From Frankiales bacterium (lineage in GTDB: Bacteria; Actinomycetota; Actinomycetes; Mycobacteriales; SCTD01): a DNA stretch of 13,504 nucleotides. Location: the NCBI GenBank assembly GCA_025464915.1, contig JAODNF010000122.1:1-13504 (forward strand). The letters are read 5' to 3'. This document shows positions 1-7,573 of the stretch, piece by piece. The notes under the pieces are model-generated. The model worked only from the letters and a program-made list of their open reading frames with translations. It was not told the origin of the DNA and did no database searches. Each line of letters starts with the position of its first letter. Position 1 is the stretch's first letter. The position numbers and the translations under genes are program-made.

Positions 1-42
1 CGCCCCGGTCCCGACGACGACGACCTCGTAGTCCTCGATCAC
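1..42 (-). CDS. FAD/NAD(P)-dependent oxidoreductase, N-terminus only (partial)
   Basis: Only the first 14 codons are inside the window, running off the left edge. They read MIEDYEVVVVGTGA, a beta-strand leading into a GxG turn, which is the usual start of a Rossmann dinucleotide-binding fold in FAD-dependent oxidoreductases (GMC type, succinate dehydrogenase/fumarate reductase-like or ketosteroid dehydrogenase-like; the subfamily cannot be decided from this fragment). The start is a GTG, chosen because GAGGAG lies 6 bases upstream on the minus strand. It begins 28 bases after the stop of the carboxymuconolactone-decarboxylase-like gene and probably continues the same operon, which would add another redox step to the pathway. 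Confidence is good for a flavoprotein or dinucleotide-binding start, low for any specific reaction. Confidence 0.6.
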   Translation of the reverse strand, partial: MIEDYEVVVVGTGA

Positions 43-70
43 GTCCTGCTCCTCAGCTCCCGGAAGTGGG

Positions 71-472
71 TCACTTCTTGTCGGGGAGCGGGATGCTCTG
101 CGTGCTGCCGGCCCCCTTGTGCTGGGCGATGCTCTGCTCGACCAGGTTGTTGAACGCCGCAGCCCTGGGCCAGCCGACGTAGTGCGCGAGGAAGACGGCG
201 ATCTCCCGCAGCTGGTCGGGGGTGAACTCCTCGCGCGCCAGCGCGGCGTTGAGCTGGACCGGCAGGACTGCTGTCTCACCGAGCGCGGCGATGGCGCCGA
301 AGAGCATCAGCCGCCGCTCGCGGACGGTCAGGCCCTCACGGGTCCAGATGTCGCCGAACAGGTGCTCCGCGGTGACGCTGAAGAACTCACCGGGGATGTC
401 GGGGACCTGCCCCCACGAGTAGACGTCGCCCATCATCGCCATGCCCCGCTCGCGGCGGCTCTGCTCGGTCAT
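71..472 (-). CDS. Carboxymuconolactone decarboxylase (CMD) family protein
   Basis: This is a 133-aa protein of the AhpD/CMD fold (PF02627 type), the usual length for a single-domain member. The segment from about residue 25 to 115 has the typical pattern: LTVRERRLMLFGAIAALG, then EEFTPDQLREIAVFLAHYVGWPRAAA, with the conserved Glu, His and Gly-x-Pro-x-Ala end. There is no cysteine at all, so it is not an AhpD-type peroxidase relay protein and resembles PcaC-like members. True PcaC decarboxylates 4-carboxymuconolactone in protocatechuate degradation, but no other protocatechuate gene is here, so the reaction is unknown. The start is an ATG in an ATGA overlap with the upstream dehydrogenase stop, preceded by GAGGAG at 5 bases. 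Longer open versions extending into the upstream gene are not real. By order and content it corresponds to M. tuberculosis Rv0771 (from memory). Confidence 0.9.
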   Translation of the reverse strand: MTEQSRRERGMAMMGDVYSWGQVPDIPGEFFSVTAEHLFGDIWTREGLTVRERRLMLFGAIAALGETAVLPVQLNAALAREEFTPDQLREIAVFLAHYVGWPRAAAFNNLVEQSIAQHKGAGSTQSIPLPDKK

Positions 473-1308
473 GCGCTCTCCTCGCCGTGCGGGACGCCGA
501 CGGCCGCGGCGATCTGGGTGAGCGCGTAGCGCGCTACGGGGGTGTCTACACCGAGCTGCTCGCCCATCGCGACGGCAAGGGCGAGGTCCTTCTCCCCCAG
601 CGCGCTGGCGTGCTCGAAGATCGGCCGGAGGAAGTCGTCGGCCGCGATGGGCTCCGTCGTCTGCCGGATCATCACCGAGGAGGCTCCGCCGGTGATGCTG
701 TCCGAGAGCTTCACCACGGCGGCCAGCTTGCGCAGGTCGATGCCGGCAGCCTCCGCGAGCCGTTGCGCCTCCGCCGCAGCGACGAACCCGGCGTACGTGA
801 TGAGGTTGCGAGCCAGCTTGCACCGGGTGCCCGCCCCGGCGGGACCGACGTGCAGGACCAGCTCGGCCCAGTGCGAGAAGACCGGCTTCACCAGCTCGTA
901 CGCCTCTCGCTCGGCGCCCACCATGACGGCGAGCCGCCCCTCTGCTGCGCCCATAGGGCCGCCCGAGACGGGGGCGTCGACGACGTGCACGTCCTTGTCG
1001 CCTGCCGCCGCCGCCAGCTCTGGCGCGGTGTGGGTGTCGATCGTCGAGTGGATCGCGATGACGGTGCCCGGCGTCGCGTGCTCGAGCAGCTCCGACACGA
1101 CGTCTCGCACCTGTTGGTCGGTCAGCACGACGATCGAGATCACGTCGCACTCGACGGCCAGGTCCTTCAGGGTGCCGGAGCGGGCGCCCTTCTCGACGTA
1201 CGGCGCCGTCGCCTCCTCGCGGATGTCGTGGACGAGCAGGTCGTCGTGCGGCAGCCGGGTGGCCATCTGGCCACCGATGTTGCCGAGCCCGATGAAGCCG
1301 ACGGTCAT
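469..1308 (-). CDS. NAD(P)-dependent 3-hydroxyisobutyrate dehydrogenase family oxidoreductase
   Basis: This is a 279-aa beta-hydroxyacid dehydrogenase, close to the usual family length of about 290. The N-terminal Rossmann motif GFIGLGNIGGQMA is at residues 4-16. The substrate-binding signature DAPVSGG is at 111-117. The catalytic lysine is Lys164 in GAGTRCKLARN, with Asn168 four residues later, as in the family. An all-helical C-terminal domain follows from about residue 165. Such enzymes oxidise a beta-hydroxyacid or reduce a related semialdehyde; the substrate here is not known. It overlaps the SDR upstream (ATGA, 4 bases) and the CMD-like gene downstream (4 bases), so it is translationally coupled. 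No strong Shine-Dalgarno was seen before its ATG, consistent with coupling. It corresponds in family and order to M. tuberculosis Rv0770 (from memory). An imine-reductase-like role within the same superfamily is an alternative. Confidence 0.92.
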   Translation of the reverse strand: MTVGFIGLGNIGGQMATRLPHDDLLVHDIREEATAPYVEKGARSGTLKDLAVECDVISIVVLTDQQVRDVVSELLEHATPGTVIAIHSTIDTHTAPELAAAAGDKDVHVVDAPVSGGPMGAAEGRLAVMVGAEREAYELVKPVFSHWAELVLHVGPAGAGTRCKLARNLITYAGFVAAAEAQRLAEAAGIDLRKLAAVVKLSDSITGGASSVMIRQTTEPIAADDFLRPIFEHASALGEKDLALAVAMGEQLGVDTPVARYALTQIAAAVGVPHGEESA

Positions 1309-2051
1309 GAGCGGAAGATCTGTCCGCCGTCGACGTTGAGGATCTGGCCCGTGATCCAGCGCGCCTCGTCAGACAGCAGGAACAGGCAGGCTCCGACGAG
1401 GTCGTCCGGTGTGCCGACGCGCTTGATGGCGAGGGACTCGACGATCGGGTTGATCATGTCGCCGGCCGTCTTGCGCGTGGCCTCGGTGTCGATCGGTCCT
1501 GGCGCGATGGCGTTGACGCGGATGCCCTGGCCGCCCAGCTCATGGGCGAGCTGCTGGGTGAGGCCGTTCACACCGACCTTGGCCAGGCCGTAGAAGGCGG
1601 CGTAGAGCCAGGCAGCGGTCGAGCTCTGGTTGACGATGGCACCGCCCCCGCGCTTGCGCATGCTGCCGACGCACGCCCGGGTGCACAGCAGCACGCCGTC
1701 CATGTTCACCGACATGAACCTCTTGTAGTAGTCCCAGTCGACGTTGCACAGCGAGTTGAACTCCATCTCGCCGTAGATGGCGGCGTTGTTGACCAGCAGG
1801 TCGATGCCGCCGAGCTCCTCCTTCGCGAAGGCAGCCATCGCCTTCGTCGAGTCCACGTCGGAGACGTCGACCTTCACGGCTCTGGCCTGACCGCCGTCCG
1901 CCACGATCTTCTCGGCGACGGTGGTGGCGAGGTCGATGTTGAGGTCCGCGACCACGACGGTCGCGCCCTTCTTGGCGAGGGCGGTGGCGTAGGCCTCGCC
2001 GATGCCCTGGGCGGCGCCTGTGACGATGGCGACCTTGTTCTCGAAGCTCAT
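1305..2051 (-). CDS. SDR family NAD(P)-dependent oxidoreductase (Rv0769-like)
   Basis: This is a 248-aa classical short-chain dehydrogenase/reductase. It shows TGAAQGIG at residues 11-18, NNAA at 88-91, a structural Asn at 116, Ser143/Ser144 in NQSSTAAW, and the catalytic Tyr154-x3-Lys158 pair (YGLAK). Asp36 after the second beta-strand (VVVADLN) suggests NAD(H) preference. The C-terminus ITGQILNVDGGQ is typical of the family. The ATG is chosen because it aligns with normal SDR N-termini and has GGGAG about 8 bases upstream, 4 bases after the aldehyde dehydrogenase TAA stop; a longer open version into that gene lacks support. It is very similar in my memory to M. tuberculosis Rv0769, including the WLY-AAFYGLAKVGVNGLTQQL stretch. 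It probably oxidises a secondary alcohol or reduces a ketone on the pathway intermediate. Confidence 0.93.
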   Translation of the reverse strand: MSFENKVAIVTGAAQGIGEAYATALAKKGATVVVADLNIDLATTVAEKIVADGGQARAVKVDVSDVDSTKAMAAFAKEELGGIDLLVNNAAIYGEMEFNSLCNVDWDYYKRFMSVNMDGVLLCTRACVGSMRKRGGGAIVNQSSTAAWLYAAFYGLAKVGVNGLTQQLAHELGGQGIRVNAIAPGPIDTEATRKTAGDMINPIVESLAIKRVGTPDDLVGACLFLLSDEARWITGQILNVDGGQIFRS

Positions 2052-2055
2052 GGCG

Positions 2056-3516
2056 TTAGCTCCCTGCGGGGACGGCGACGGACTGGATCTCGGTGTACTC
2101 CTCGAAGCCGGCCACGCCCATCTCGCGGCCGATCCCGGACTGCTTGAAACCGCCGAACGGGACGTCGGCGCCATACCAGAGGCCGCCGTTCACACCGACC
2201 GTGCCGGTGCGGAGGCGGGCCGCGATGTCCTGTGCCCGTTGGACATCCGCGCCGTAGACCGCGCCGGACAGTCCGTAGTCGCTGTCGTTCGCGATCTCGA
2301 CGGCGTGGTCGACCGAGTCGTACGGGATCGCCGTCAGGACCGGCCCGAAGACCTCCTCGCGCGCGATCTCGGCCGTGTTGTCGACCCCGACGACGAGCGT
2401 CGGCTCGATGAAGAAGCCCTTGTCGCGGTCGGCACGCTTCCCGCCGGTGACGAAGGTCGCGCCCGCTTCGCGGGCGCGGGTGAGGAACCCCTCGATCCGG
2501 TCGCGCTGGCGGGCGCTGATGACCGGCCCGCACACCGTGCCCGGGTCGGCCGGGTCGCCGGCTCCGAGCGCCTCCAGCGTCGCGGCGAGCGTCTCGACTC
2601 CCTCGTCGAAGCGGCTGCGCGGCAGCAGGACGCGGGTGGTGAGGGCGCAGCCCTGGCCGGCGTGCACGATGCCGCTGAACCCGGCGAAGCCCATCGCCTC
2701 GCCGAGCTTGTCGTCATCGAGCGCGATGAACGCCGACTTGCCGCCGAGCTCCAGGAACACCTTCTTCAGAGTGTCTGCGGCCGAGCGCATCACCGCCCGC
2801 CCGGTGCTGGTGGAGCCGGTGAAGGACACCAGGTCGACCCGCGGGTCGGTCGAGAGCATCGCGCCGATCGCGTGGTCCTGGGAGGTGATGACGTTGACGA
2901 CGCCCGGCGGGATGTCGGTCTTCTCGGCGATCAGCTGCCCGAGCGCGGTCGCGCACCAAGGCGTGTCGGGAGCGGCTTTGAGGACGACCGTGCAGCCGGC
3001 AGCGAGCGCCGGGCCGAGCTTCGCGAGGTTGATCTGGTGCGGGAAGTTCCAGGGCGTGATGGCGCCGACCACACCGGCCGGCTGCCGACGCGTGTAGCGG
3101 CGGCTCTTGATCCCCATCACCTCGGACTCACCAAGGTCCGTGACCCACTCATAGGACTCGGCGAGGTCGGCCGCCCAGCCGAGGTCGGCCACCGGCCCCT
3201 CCTGGTGGGCGCCGTAGGTCAGCATGACCGGTGCCCCGACCTCGGCGACCGTGGTCGCGCGCAGCTCCTCGGCTGCCTCGACCAGTGCGTCGCGCAGCTG
3301 GCGGATGCAGGTGGCGCGGAAGGCCGGGTCGGTCGCCCACGTGCCCGTGTCGAAGGCGCGTCGGGCGGCACCGATCGCGGCGTCGAGGTCCTCCACACCG
3401 GCGTCCGCCGCCGTGCCGAGCACGTCCTCGGTGGCAGGGTTGATCGTCTCGAAGACCCGACCGCTCGCCGCCGGCACGAGCTTGCCGTCGATGAGCAGGT
3501 GCTCCTGCTTCAGCAT
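2056..3516 (-). CDS. aldA: NAD(P)+-dependent aldehyde dehydrogenase (AldA/Rv0768-like)
   Basis: This is a full-length 486-aa member of the aldehyde dehydrogenase superfamily, which oxidises an aldehyde to a carboxylic acid in the cytosol. PWNFP is at residues 155-159 with the oxyanion Asn157. Lys180 lies in the cofactor site. The general base Glu256 is in FLELGGKS, the catalytic nucleophile Cys290 in GQGCAL, and the cofactor motif EEVFGPV starts at 387. The C-terminal FGGFKQSGIGRE segment is intact, so all key residues are present. The ATG overlaps the stop of the NTF2-like gene by one base (TGATG), which indicates coupling. The stop is TAA, unlike the TGA of most neighbours. The position next to the Rv0769-like SDR matches M. 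tuberculosis aldA-Rv0769. It is a likely acceptor of an aldehyde made by P450 hydroxylation and dehydrogenation; the substrate is inferred only from context. Confidence 0.95.
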   Translation of the reverse strand: MLKQEHLLIDGKLVPAASGRVFETINPATEDVLGTAADAGVEDLDAAIGAARRAFDTGTWATDPAFRATCIRQLRDALVEAAEELRATTVAEVGAPVMLTYGAHQEGPVADLGWAADLAESYEWVTDLGESEVMGIKSRRYTRRQPAGVVGAITPWNFPHQINLAKLGPALAAGCTVVLKAAPDTPWCATALGQLIAEKTDIPPGVVNVITSQDHAIGAMLSTDPRVDLVSFTGSTSTGRAVMRSAADTLKKVFLELGGKSAFIALDDDKLGEAMGFAGFSGIVHAGQGCALTTRVLLPRSRFDEGVETLAATLEALGAGDPADPGTVCGPVISARQRDRIEGFLTRAREAGATFVTGGKRADRDKGFFIEPTLVVGVDNTAEIAREEVFGPVLTAIPYDSVDHAVEIANDSDYGLSGAVYGADVQRAQDIAARLRTGTVGVNGGLWYGADVPFGGFKQSGIGREMGVAGFEEYTEIQSVAVPAGS

Positions 3517-4079
3517 CAGATGCGTCCCGCCTCGTTGGGCCAGAGCGGCTCAGGCAGCTCCGACGGCTTGTAGTGGCCGGGCTCACGAACGCCCTTCATG
3601 CCGTTCTCGATGCGCTCGACCATGCCCTGCGACAGCTGGCCGTTGCCGATCATCTCCAGGAAGATCGTGCCCGCGTTCATGTGGTCGTAGAAGTCGCGCT
3701 GCCAGGTGAAGGCGCCGTCGGCGTAGCCGAACAGCGAGCCCCCGAGGCCCTCGATGACGTAGTTGGTGCCGTCGGCCCGGGTCTCGGACGACACTTGCTT
3801 CCAGAAGCCGAGGATCAGGCCCTGCCTGTCGTCGATCATCGTGAACTGGTAGGGGTAGGTCCAGCCGTCGAGACCACGCATCTCGAGCCCGAGCGCGACG
3901 TCTCGGATCTCCTCGCGGCTCATCGCCATGAACGAGTCCTTCGGGCCGCTGTTCCACCCGTAGGTCGCGTCCTGCGCGTAGAAGTCGGCCAGGATCCCCC
4001 AGTCGCCCTTCTCCTCCGCGAGCCGGTTGGCCTCGAGCCACCGCTCCCAGAAGGCCTCCATCTCGGCTCGGTCTGCCAT
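3516..4079 (-). CDS. NTF2/SnoaL-like fold protein
   Basis: This is a 187-aa protein whose first 140 residues look like an NTF2-like (SnoaL/ketosteroid-isomerase-like) alpha+beta barrel. An N-terminal helix (MEAFWERWLEANRLAEEKGDW) leads into ILADFYAQDATYGWNSGPKD, the usual position of the pocket aspartate. Later strands follow around YPYQFTMIDDRQGLILGFWKQV and a Phe/Trp-rich wall. A tail of about 45 residues rich in Pro and Glu follows the fold, longer than minimal members. Such proteins can be isomerases, cyclases, hydroxylase-like enzymes or simple binding proteins, so no reaction is assigned. The ATG lies one base after the ferredoxin stop and the gene overlaps the aldehyde dehydrogenase start, placing it inside the P450 operon. 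A role on a steroid or terpenoid intermediate is inference. It sits exactly where the two halves of the mycobacterial block are joined. Confidence 0.75.
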   Translation of the reverse strand: MADRAEMEAFWERWLEANRLAEEKGDWGILADFYAQDATYGWNSGPKDSFMAMSREEIRDVALGLEMRGLDGWTYPYQFTMIDDRQGLILGFWKQVSSETRADGTNYVIEGLGGSLFGYADGAFTWQRDFYDHMNAGTIFLEMIGNGQLSQGMVERIENGMKGVREPGHYKPSELPEPLWPNEAGRI

Positions 4080-4080
4080 G

Positions 4081-4275
4081 TCAGTCCTCTTCCAGCGCTA
4101 GGGCCCCGGTGGGGCAGTGGCGTACGGCGAGGCGCACGGCCTCGAGGTGGCTCGCGGTGATGTCACCGATGAGCTGAACGGTGCCGTGCTTGGGCACCTC
4201 GAAGACGTCAGGCGCCTCCAGGGAGCACATCGCGTGTCCCTGGCACAGGTCCTCGTCCACGACGATGCGGGGCAC
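4081..4275 (-). CDS. [3Fe-4S]-type ferredoxin, P450 redox partner
   Basis: This is a 64-aa small acidic ferredoxin. Cluster residues are Cys11-x2-His14-x2-Cys17 (CQGHAMC) and a distal Cys-Pro in CPTGAL near residue 54. His replaces the second cysteine of the usual CxxCxxC, as in the actinobacterial P450 ferredoxins that carry a [3Fe-4S] or atypical cluster. It directly follows cyp51 with no gap (TGAGTG), so it is almost certainly co-translated. It should deliver single electrons to CYP51 and probably to the CYP123-like enzyme. The start is a GTG, chosen because GGGAG lies upstream and the resulting N-terminus (PRIVVDEDLCQGH) fits the family. It corresponds to M. tuberculosis Rv0763c, which likewise follows cyp51 (from memory). 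No ferredoxin reductase gene is in the window. Confidence 0.95.
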   Translation of the reverse strand: MPRIVVDEDLCQGHAMCSLEAPDVFEVPKHGTVQLIGDITASHLEAVRLAVRHCPTGALALEED

Positions 4276-5622
4276 TCACAGCTCCCGCGGCGTGACGGAG
4301 ACCTGGCAGGGCTGCTGCAGCTGGATCACCATCTTCGAGTAGTCGTCGCGGTAGGTCTCCGACGGCTGGGCCATCTCGAAGCGGAACTGCCGCAGCAGCA
4401 CCAGGAAGATGGCCTTCAGCTGCATCTGCGCGAAGGCGGCACCGACGCAGCGGTGCTTGCCGCCGCCGAACGGGATCCACGCCCACGGGTTGGCCCGGTC
4501 CTCGTTGCGCGGCTCGAGGTAGCGCTCCGGGTCGAAGGCGTTCTCGTCCGGGAAGTGCTCGCCCAGGCGGTTGCTGACCGCCGGGGAGGCGGCCACGAGC
4601 TCGCCCGTGCGGATCTGGAAGCCGCTCACCTCCAGGTCCTCCTGCGCCACCCGCAGCAGCAGGATCAGGGGCGGGTGCAGGCGCAGCGCTTCCTTGATGC
4701 AGGCGTCGAGCAGCGGGATCTCACGCAGCGCCTGGAAGGACACGGAGCCGCCGCCCTCGAAGAGCCCGTCGATCTCGGCGACGACGTTCGCCATGGTGTC
4801 GGGGTCCCGCAGCAGCTCGATGAGGGTCCATGCCGCAGTGCCCGAGGTCGTGTGGTGCCCGGCGAACATCATCGAGATGAACATGCCGGTGATCTCATCG
4901 GCGGTGAAGCGCGGCGTCTTGTCCTCGTTCTTGATGGACATCAGCACGTCGAGCAGGTCTCGGTCCTCATCCGTGTAGGCGCCACGGGTCGCCATGATGG
5001 CTTCGACGAGCTTGACGATCTCGACGCGCGCCTCGTCGCGACGGCGGAACGACTCGATCGGCGCGTAGGCGTCGACGTAGGCGAGGGCGTCGGTGCCCTT
5101 CTCCAGGTCGTGGTAGAGGTGAGCGAAGCGGCCGTCGAGCTGCTCGCGGAACTTCTTGCCGACCAGGCAGGACGACGACGTGTAGATCGTCAGCTCGGCG
5201 AAGAAGTCGAGCAGGTCGATCTCACGACGCGACTTCCAGCCGGCCACGGCGCGCTCGACCTCGGCCGCGATGACCTCCGCGTGCCCGACCATCTGGTCGC
5301 CGCGCAGGGCTGTGGAGCGGATCATCTCGCCGCGTCGCTCCGGCGGTGCGTCGAAGACGACGCCCTGTCCGAAGATCGGCGTCATGAAGGGGTAGGCCGC
5401 CGCCTGGTCGAGGAGCCCGTCAGGGGTGCGGAAGTACCACTCGTTGGTCTCGGCGCTGGTCAGCAGGACGACGCTGCGCCCGGCCAGGTCGAACGAGCCG
5501 ACGGGGCCGCACTCGGCGTGCACCCGCCGCAGCAGCCCGATCGGGTCGGTGCGGAGCTCCTCGAGGTGACCGTGCTCGTGCTCGCCGCCGGAGACCCGCG
5601 GCGGTGACGTGATGGTGCTCAT
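4276..5622 (-). CDS. cyp51: Cytochrome P450 CYP51 family (sterol 14-alpha-demethylase type)
   Basis: This is a 448-aa soluble bacterial P450. The N-terminus (PRVSGGEHEHGHLEEL, then RTDPIGLL) and the B-C region AYPFMTPIFGQGVVFD (76-91) are highly characteristic of actinobacterial CYP51. The I-helix AGHHTTSGT is at 254-262, with the CYP51-specific His before the Thr. The ExxR motif is E311-ALR. The heme loop FGGGKHRCVG has the axial Cys392. CYP51 enzymes remove the 14-alpha-methyl group of sterols in three oxidation steps; most actinobacteria make no sterols, so the native substrate here may be another triterpenoid or an imported sterol. The ATG overlaps the upstream SDR stop (ATGA), with a purine-rich GAAGAAGG upstream. 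The ferredoxin follows immediately. It corresponds to M. tuberculosis Rv0764c. A long open extension upstream of the ATG is the SDR gene in another frame. Confidence 0.97.
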   Translation of the reverse strand: MSTITSPPRVSGGEHEHGHLEELRTDPIGLLRRVHAECGPVGSFDLAGRSVVLLTSAETNEWYFRTPDGLLDQAAAYPFMTPIFGQGVVFDAPPERRGEMIRSTALRGDQMVGHAEVIAAEVERAVAGWKSRREIDLLDFFAELTIYTSSSCLVGKKFREQLDGRFAHLYHDLEKGTDALAYVDAYAPIESFRRRDEARVEIVKLVEAIMATRGAYTDEDRDLLDVLMSIKNEDKTPRFTADEITGMFISMMFAGHHTTSGTAAWTLIELLRDPDTMANVVAEIDGLFEGGGSVSFQALREIPLLDACIKEALRLHPPLILLLRVAQEDLEVSGFQIRTGELVAASPAVSNRLGEHFPDENAFDPERYLEPRNEDRANPWAWIPFGGGKHRCVGAAFAQMQLKAIFLVLLRQFRFEMAQPSETYRDDYSKMVIQLQQPCQVSVTPREL

Positions 5623-6380
5623 GGGGCCTTCTTCCGAGGAGGCGGTACGGGTTCGACGTCCACGTAGGCGAACGAGACACCGGGCGGTGCCCCGACGCAG
5701 GCAGCGACCGCTGCCGCGATGCCGCTGGGCGCCATGAAGTGCGGATGGCGCGCGAGGCCCCACTTCTTCCAGGACTCGAGGATCTCGCCGGTCCGGGCCG
5801 GCTCCCAGTCGAAGCCCATCTCGGTCAGGGTCTGACCGGGTCGGATGCAGGAGACGCGCACGCCCGTGCCCTCGAGCTCGCGCATCAGCACGGTGACCAG
5901 GCCCTCCAGCGCGTACTTCGACGAGACGTAGGGCGCGACCCAGGGCCGCGGCTCGCGCACCACCTCCGAGGTGATGAAGCAGAGGTCTCCTCGGCCGCGC
6001 TCCACCATCGGCTGTCCGAACGCCTTGGCCAGCGCCTGCGCACCGATGAGGTTGACCTGCAGGTGCTCCAGCAGCGACGCCTCGTCGACCTCGAGCGCCC
6101 CGGCCGGCCGGGAGAGCCCGGCGTTGGACACCAGCACGTCGATGTCGCCGACTGCCTCGACGGCCTGCTTGGCGAACGCGTCCCGTGAGGCGGCGTCGGC
6201 GAGGTCGAGCGCGAGGGCGTGGGCGGTGTGCCCGTCGGCGCGCAGCTCGTCGACGATCGCCTGGCACTTCTCGACGCGACGGGCCCCCAGGACCACCGGG
6301 TAGCCCTGCGAAGCGAGCAGCCGGGCCGTCGCCTCACCGATCCCCGACGAGGCTCCCGTCACGACCGCAGGTCGGGTCAC
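5619..6380 (-). CDS. SDR family oxidoreductase between the two P450 genes (Rv0765c-like)
   Basis: This is a 253-aa classical SDR. TGASSGIG is at residues 8-15 and Arg34-Arg35 after the second strand suggests NADPH preference. SNAG (85-88) replaces the common NNAG. Asn110, Ser138 and Tyr151-x3-Lys155 (YVSSK) complete the catalytic set. Near residue 190 it has FDWEPARTGEILESWKKWG, a substrate-lid region longer than usual, and a Pro/Lys-rich C-terminus PVPPPRKKAP. The start is GTG in a 4-base GTGA overlap with the CYP123-like stop; the stop overlaps the cyp51 ATG. Being locked between the two P450s suggests that it oxidises or reduces a P450 product. It corresponds to M. tuberculosis Rv0765c in position and family (from memory). 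The substrate is unknown. Confidence 0.93.
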   Translation of the reverse strand: MTRPAVVTGASSGIGEATARLLASQGYPVVLGARRVEKCQAIVDELRADGHTAHALALDLADAASRDAFAKQAVEAVGDIDVLVSNAGLSRPAGALEVDEASLLEHLQVNLIGAQALAKAFGQPMVERGRGDLCFITSEVVREPRPWVAPYVSSKYALEGLVTVLMRELEGTGVRVSCIRPGQTLTEMGFDWEPARTGEILESWKKWGLARHPHFMAPSGIAAAVAACVGAPPGVSFAYVDVEPVPPPRKKAP

Positions 6381-7573
6381 CTGAGGACGACCGTGGACGG
6401 CAGGTGCGCGAAGCCGCGTACGTTGACCGAGTGGACCCGCTCGGAGCGGGCCGGGTCCACGTCCCAGTCCTTGACGAGGTTGAGCAGCTCCTCCATCACG
6501 ACCTTCGCCTCCAGGCGCGCGAGGTTCGCACCCAGGCAGAAGTGCCTGCCGTTGCCGAAGCTCAGCAGGTCGGCAGTGTCACGGCCGAGGTCGTAGACGT
6601 CCGGCGAGGCGAAGACGCGAGGATCGCGGTTGGCGGATCCGATGAGCAGCAGGACCCGCTCCCCCGCCAGAAGCTCCTCACCGTGCAGGATGGTGTCGGC
6701 ACGCAGCGTGCGGGCGATGACCTGCGACGAGGCGTCGTAGCGCAGGGTCTCGTCGACCCACTGCATCATCGAGACGCCGCCGGACAGCACCCGCGCCTTC
6801 TGCGACGGGTGCTCGTGCGCCCACCACCACATGTTGCCGAGCAGCTTGGTCGTCGTCTCGTTGCCGGCGACGACCATCAGGAACAGGAAGCCGCACAGCT
6901 CCTCGTCCGTGAGGTGCTCACCATCGACATCCACATCGATGAGGGCCGATGTCAGGTCGTCGTGGCGGTGTGTGCGCCGGTCGGCGATGAGCTCCAGGTA
7001 GTAGACGATCAGCTGGAGGGACGCAGCCGCAGCCGCAGGGGGTACGTCGGTGACGCCGTCCTCGCGGTGCACGACGAGGTCTGCGAGCCGGCGGAGCTCA
7101 GCCCGGTCGGCGTCGGGCACGCCGAGCAGCTCGGACACGACGTCCATGGGGACCTTGCCGGCTAGGTCGTCGATGAAGTCGAGGGTCCCGCCCTCGACGG
7201 CGGCGTTCAGGTGCGCGTGGGTGATCTCCCGCACGCGCTCCTCGAGCGCCGCGACGCGGCGCGGCGTGAAGCCCTTGGTCACGAGAGAACGCATCCGGAA
7301 GTGCTTCGGGTCGTCCATCGCGAGGAACGACATGACCCGCTCGGCCTGCGGGCCCGTCGCAGCCGGGTCGAGGGAGACGCCGTCGGCGCTCGAGTAGAGG
7401 TCCGCCTCGCGGAAGGCGTTCAGGACGTCGGCGTGCTGCGAGAGCGCGACGAAGCCGAGCTCGGTGTTGCGGTAGACCGGCGCCTCGTCACGCAGCCACG
7501 CGTAGGTCGGGTAGGGGTCCTCGTGGAACGCGTAGTCGTAGGGGTCGAAGACGCGCTCGGACAGCGTGGTCAT
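6377..7573 (-). CDS. cyp123: Cytochrome P450, CYP123-like
   Basis: This is a 398-aa bacterial class I P450. It begins with a typical FDPYDYAFHEDPYPTYAWLR segment. SFLAMDDPKHFRMRSLV (82-98) is the C-helix region whose His and Arg contact the heme propionate. The I-helix is AGNETT (236-241, oxygen-activation Glu-Thr pair). ExxR is E275-TLR. The heme loop FGNGRHFCLG (339-348) has the axial Cys346. The C-terminal RVHSVNVRGFAHLP and the central MDVVSELLGVPD..HREDGVTDVPP blocks match my memory of M. tuberculosis CYP123 (Rv0766c) closely, so the symbol is by similarity; a formal family name needs an identity above about 40%. The natural substrate of CYP123 is not established. The ATG overlaps the TetR stop by one base. 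It probably shares the downstream ferredoxin with CYP51. Confidence 0.93.
   Translation of the reverse strand: MTTLSERVFDPYDYAFHEDPYPTYAWLRDEAPVYRNTELGFVALSQHADVLNAFREADLYSSADGVSLDPAATGPQAERVMSFLAMDDPKHFRMRSLVTKGFTPRRVAALEERVREITHAHLNAAVEGGTLDFIDDLAGKVPMDVVSELLGVPDADRAELRRLADLVVHREDGVTDVPPAAAAASLQLIVYYLELIADRRTHRHDDLTSALIDVDVDGEHLTDEELCGFLFLMVVAGNETTTKLLGNMWWWAHEHPSQKARVLSGGVSMMQWVDETLRYDASSQVIARTLRADTILHGEELLAGERVLLLIGSANRDPRVFASPDVYDLGRDTADLLSFGNGRHFCLGANLARLEAKVVMEELLNLVKDWDVDPARSERVHSVNVRGFAHLPSTVVLR

Noticed and set aside
541..552. Small palindrome GGTGTCTACACC
   Set aside because: It lies within the coding sequence of the hydroxyisobutyrate-dehydrogenase-like gene, has 5-base arms only, and does not match O1/O2.
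472..1150. Extended N-terminus of the CMD-like protein reaching into the upstream dehydrogenase
   Set aside because: The extension is Arg/Gly-rich shadow sequence of the dehydrogenase gene; the ATG at 472 has a good ribosome site and gives the normal family length.
2461..2475. Hairpin GCCCGCTTCGCGGGC
   Set aside because: It lies inside the aldehyde dehydrogenase reading frame and has no T-tract; GC-rich coding DNA produces such short hairpins by chance.
2002..3573. Long open frame on the plus strand (523 codons) opposite the aldehyde dehydrogenase
   Set aside because: It is antisense to a gene with all ALDH catalytic motifs. The translation is rich in Arg, Ala, Gly, Asp and Val with no recognisable domain, as expected from GC-rich shadow frames.
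4117..5607. Long open frame on the plus strand (496 codons) opposite cyp51
   Set aside because: Antisense to a clear CYP51; composition is shadow-like and no domain is visible.
5622..6267. Extended N-terminus of CYP51 by about 215 residues
   Set aside because: The extra part is the SDR gene in another frame; the ATG at 5622 gives the standard CYP51 N-terminus.
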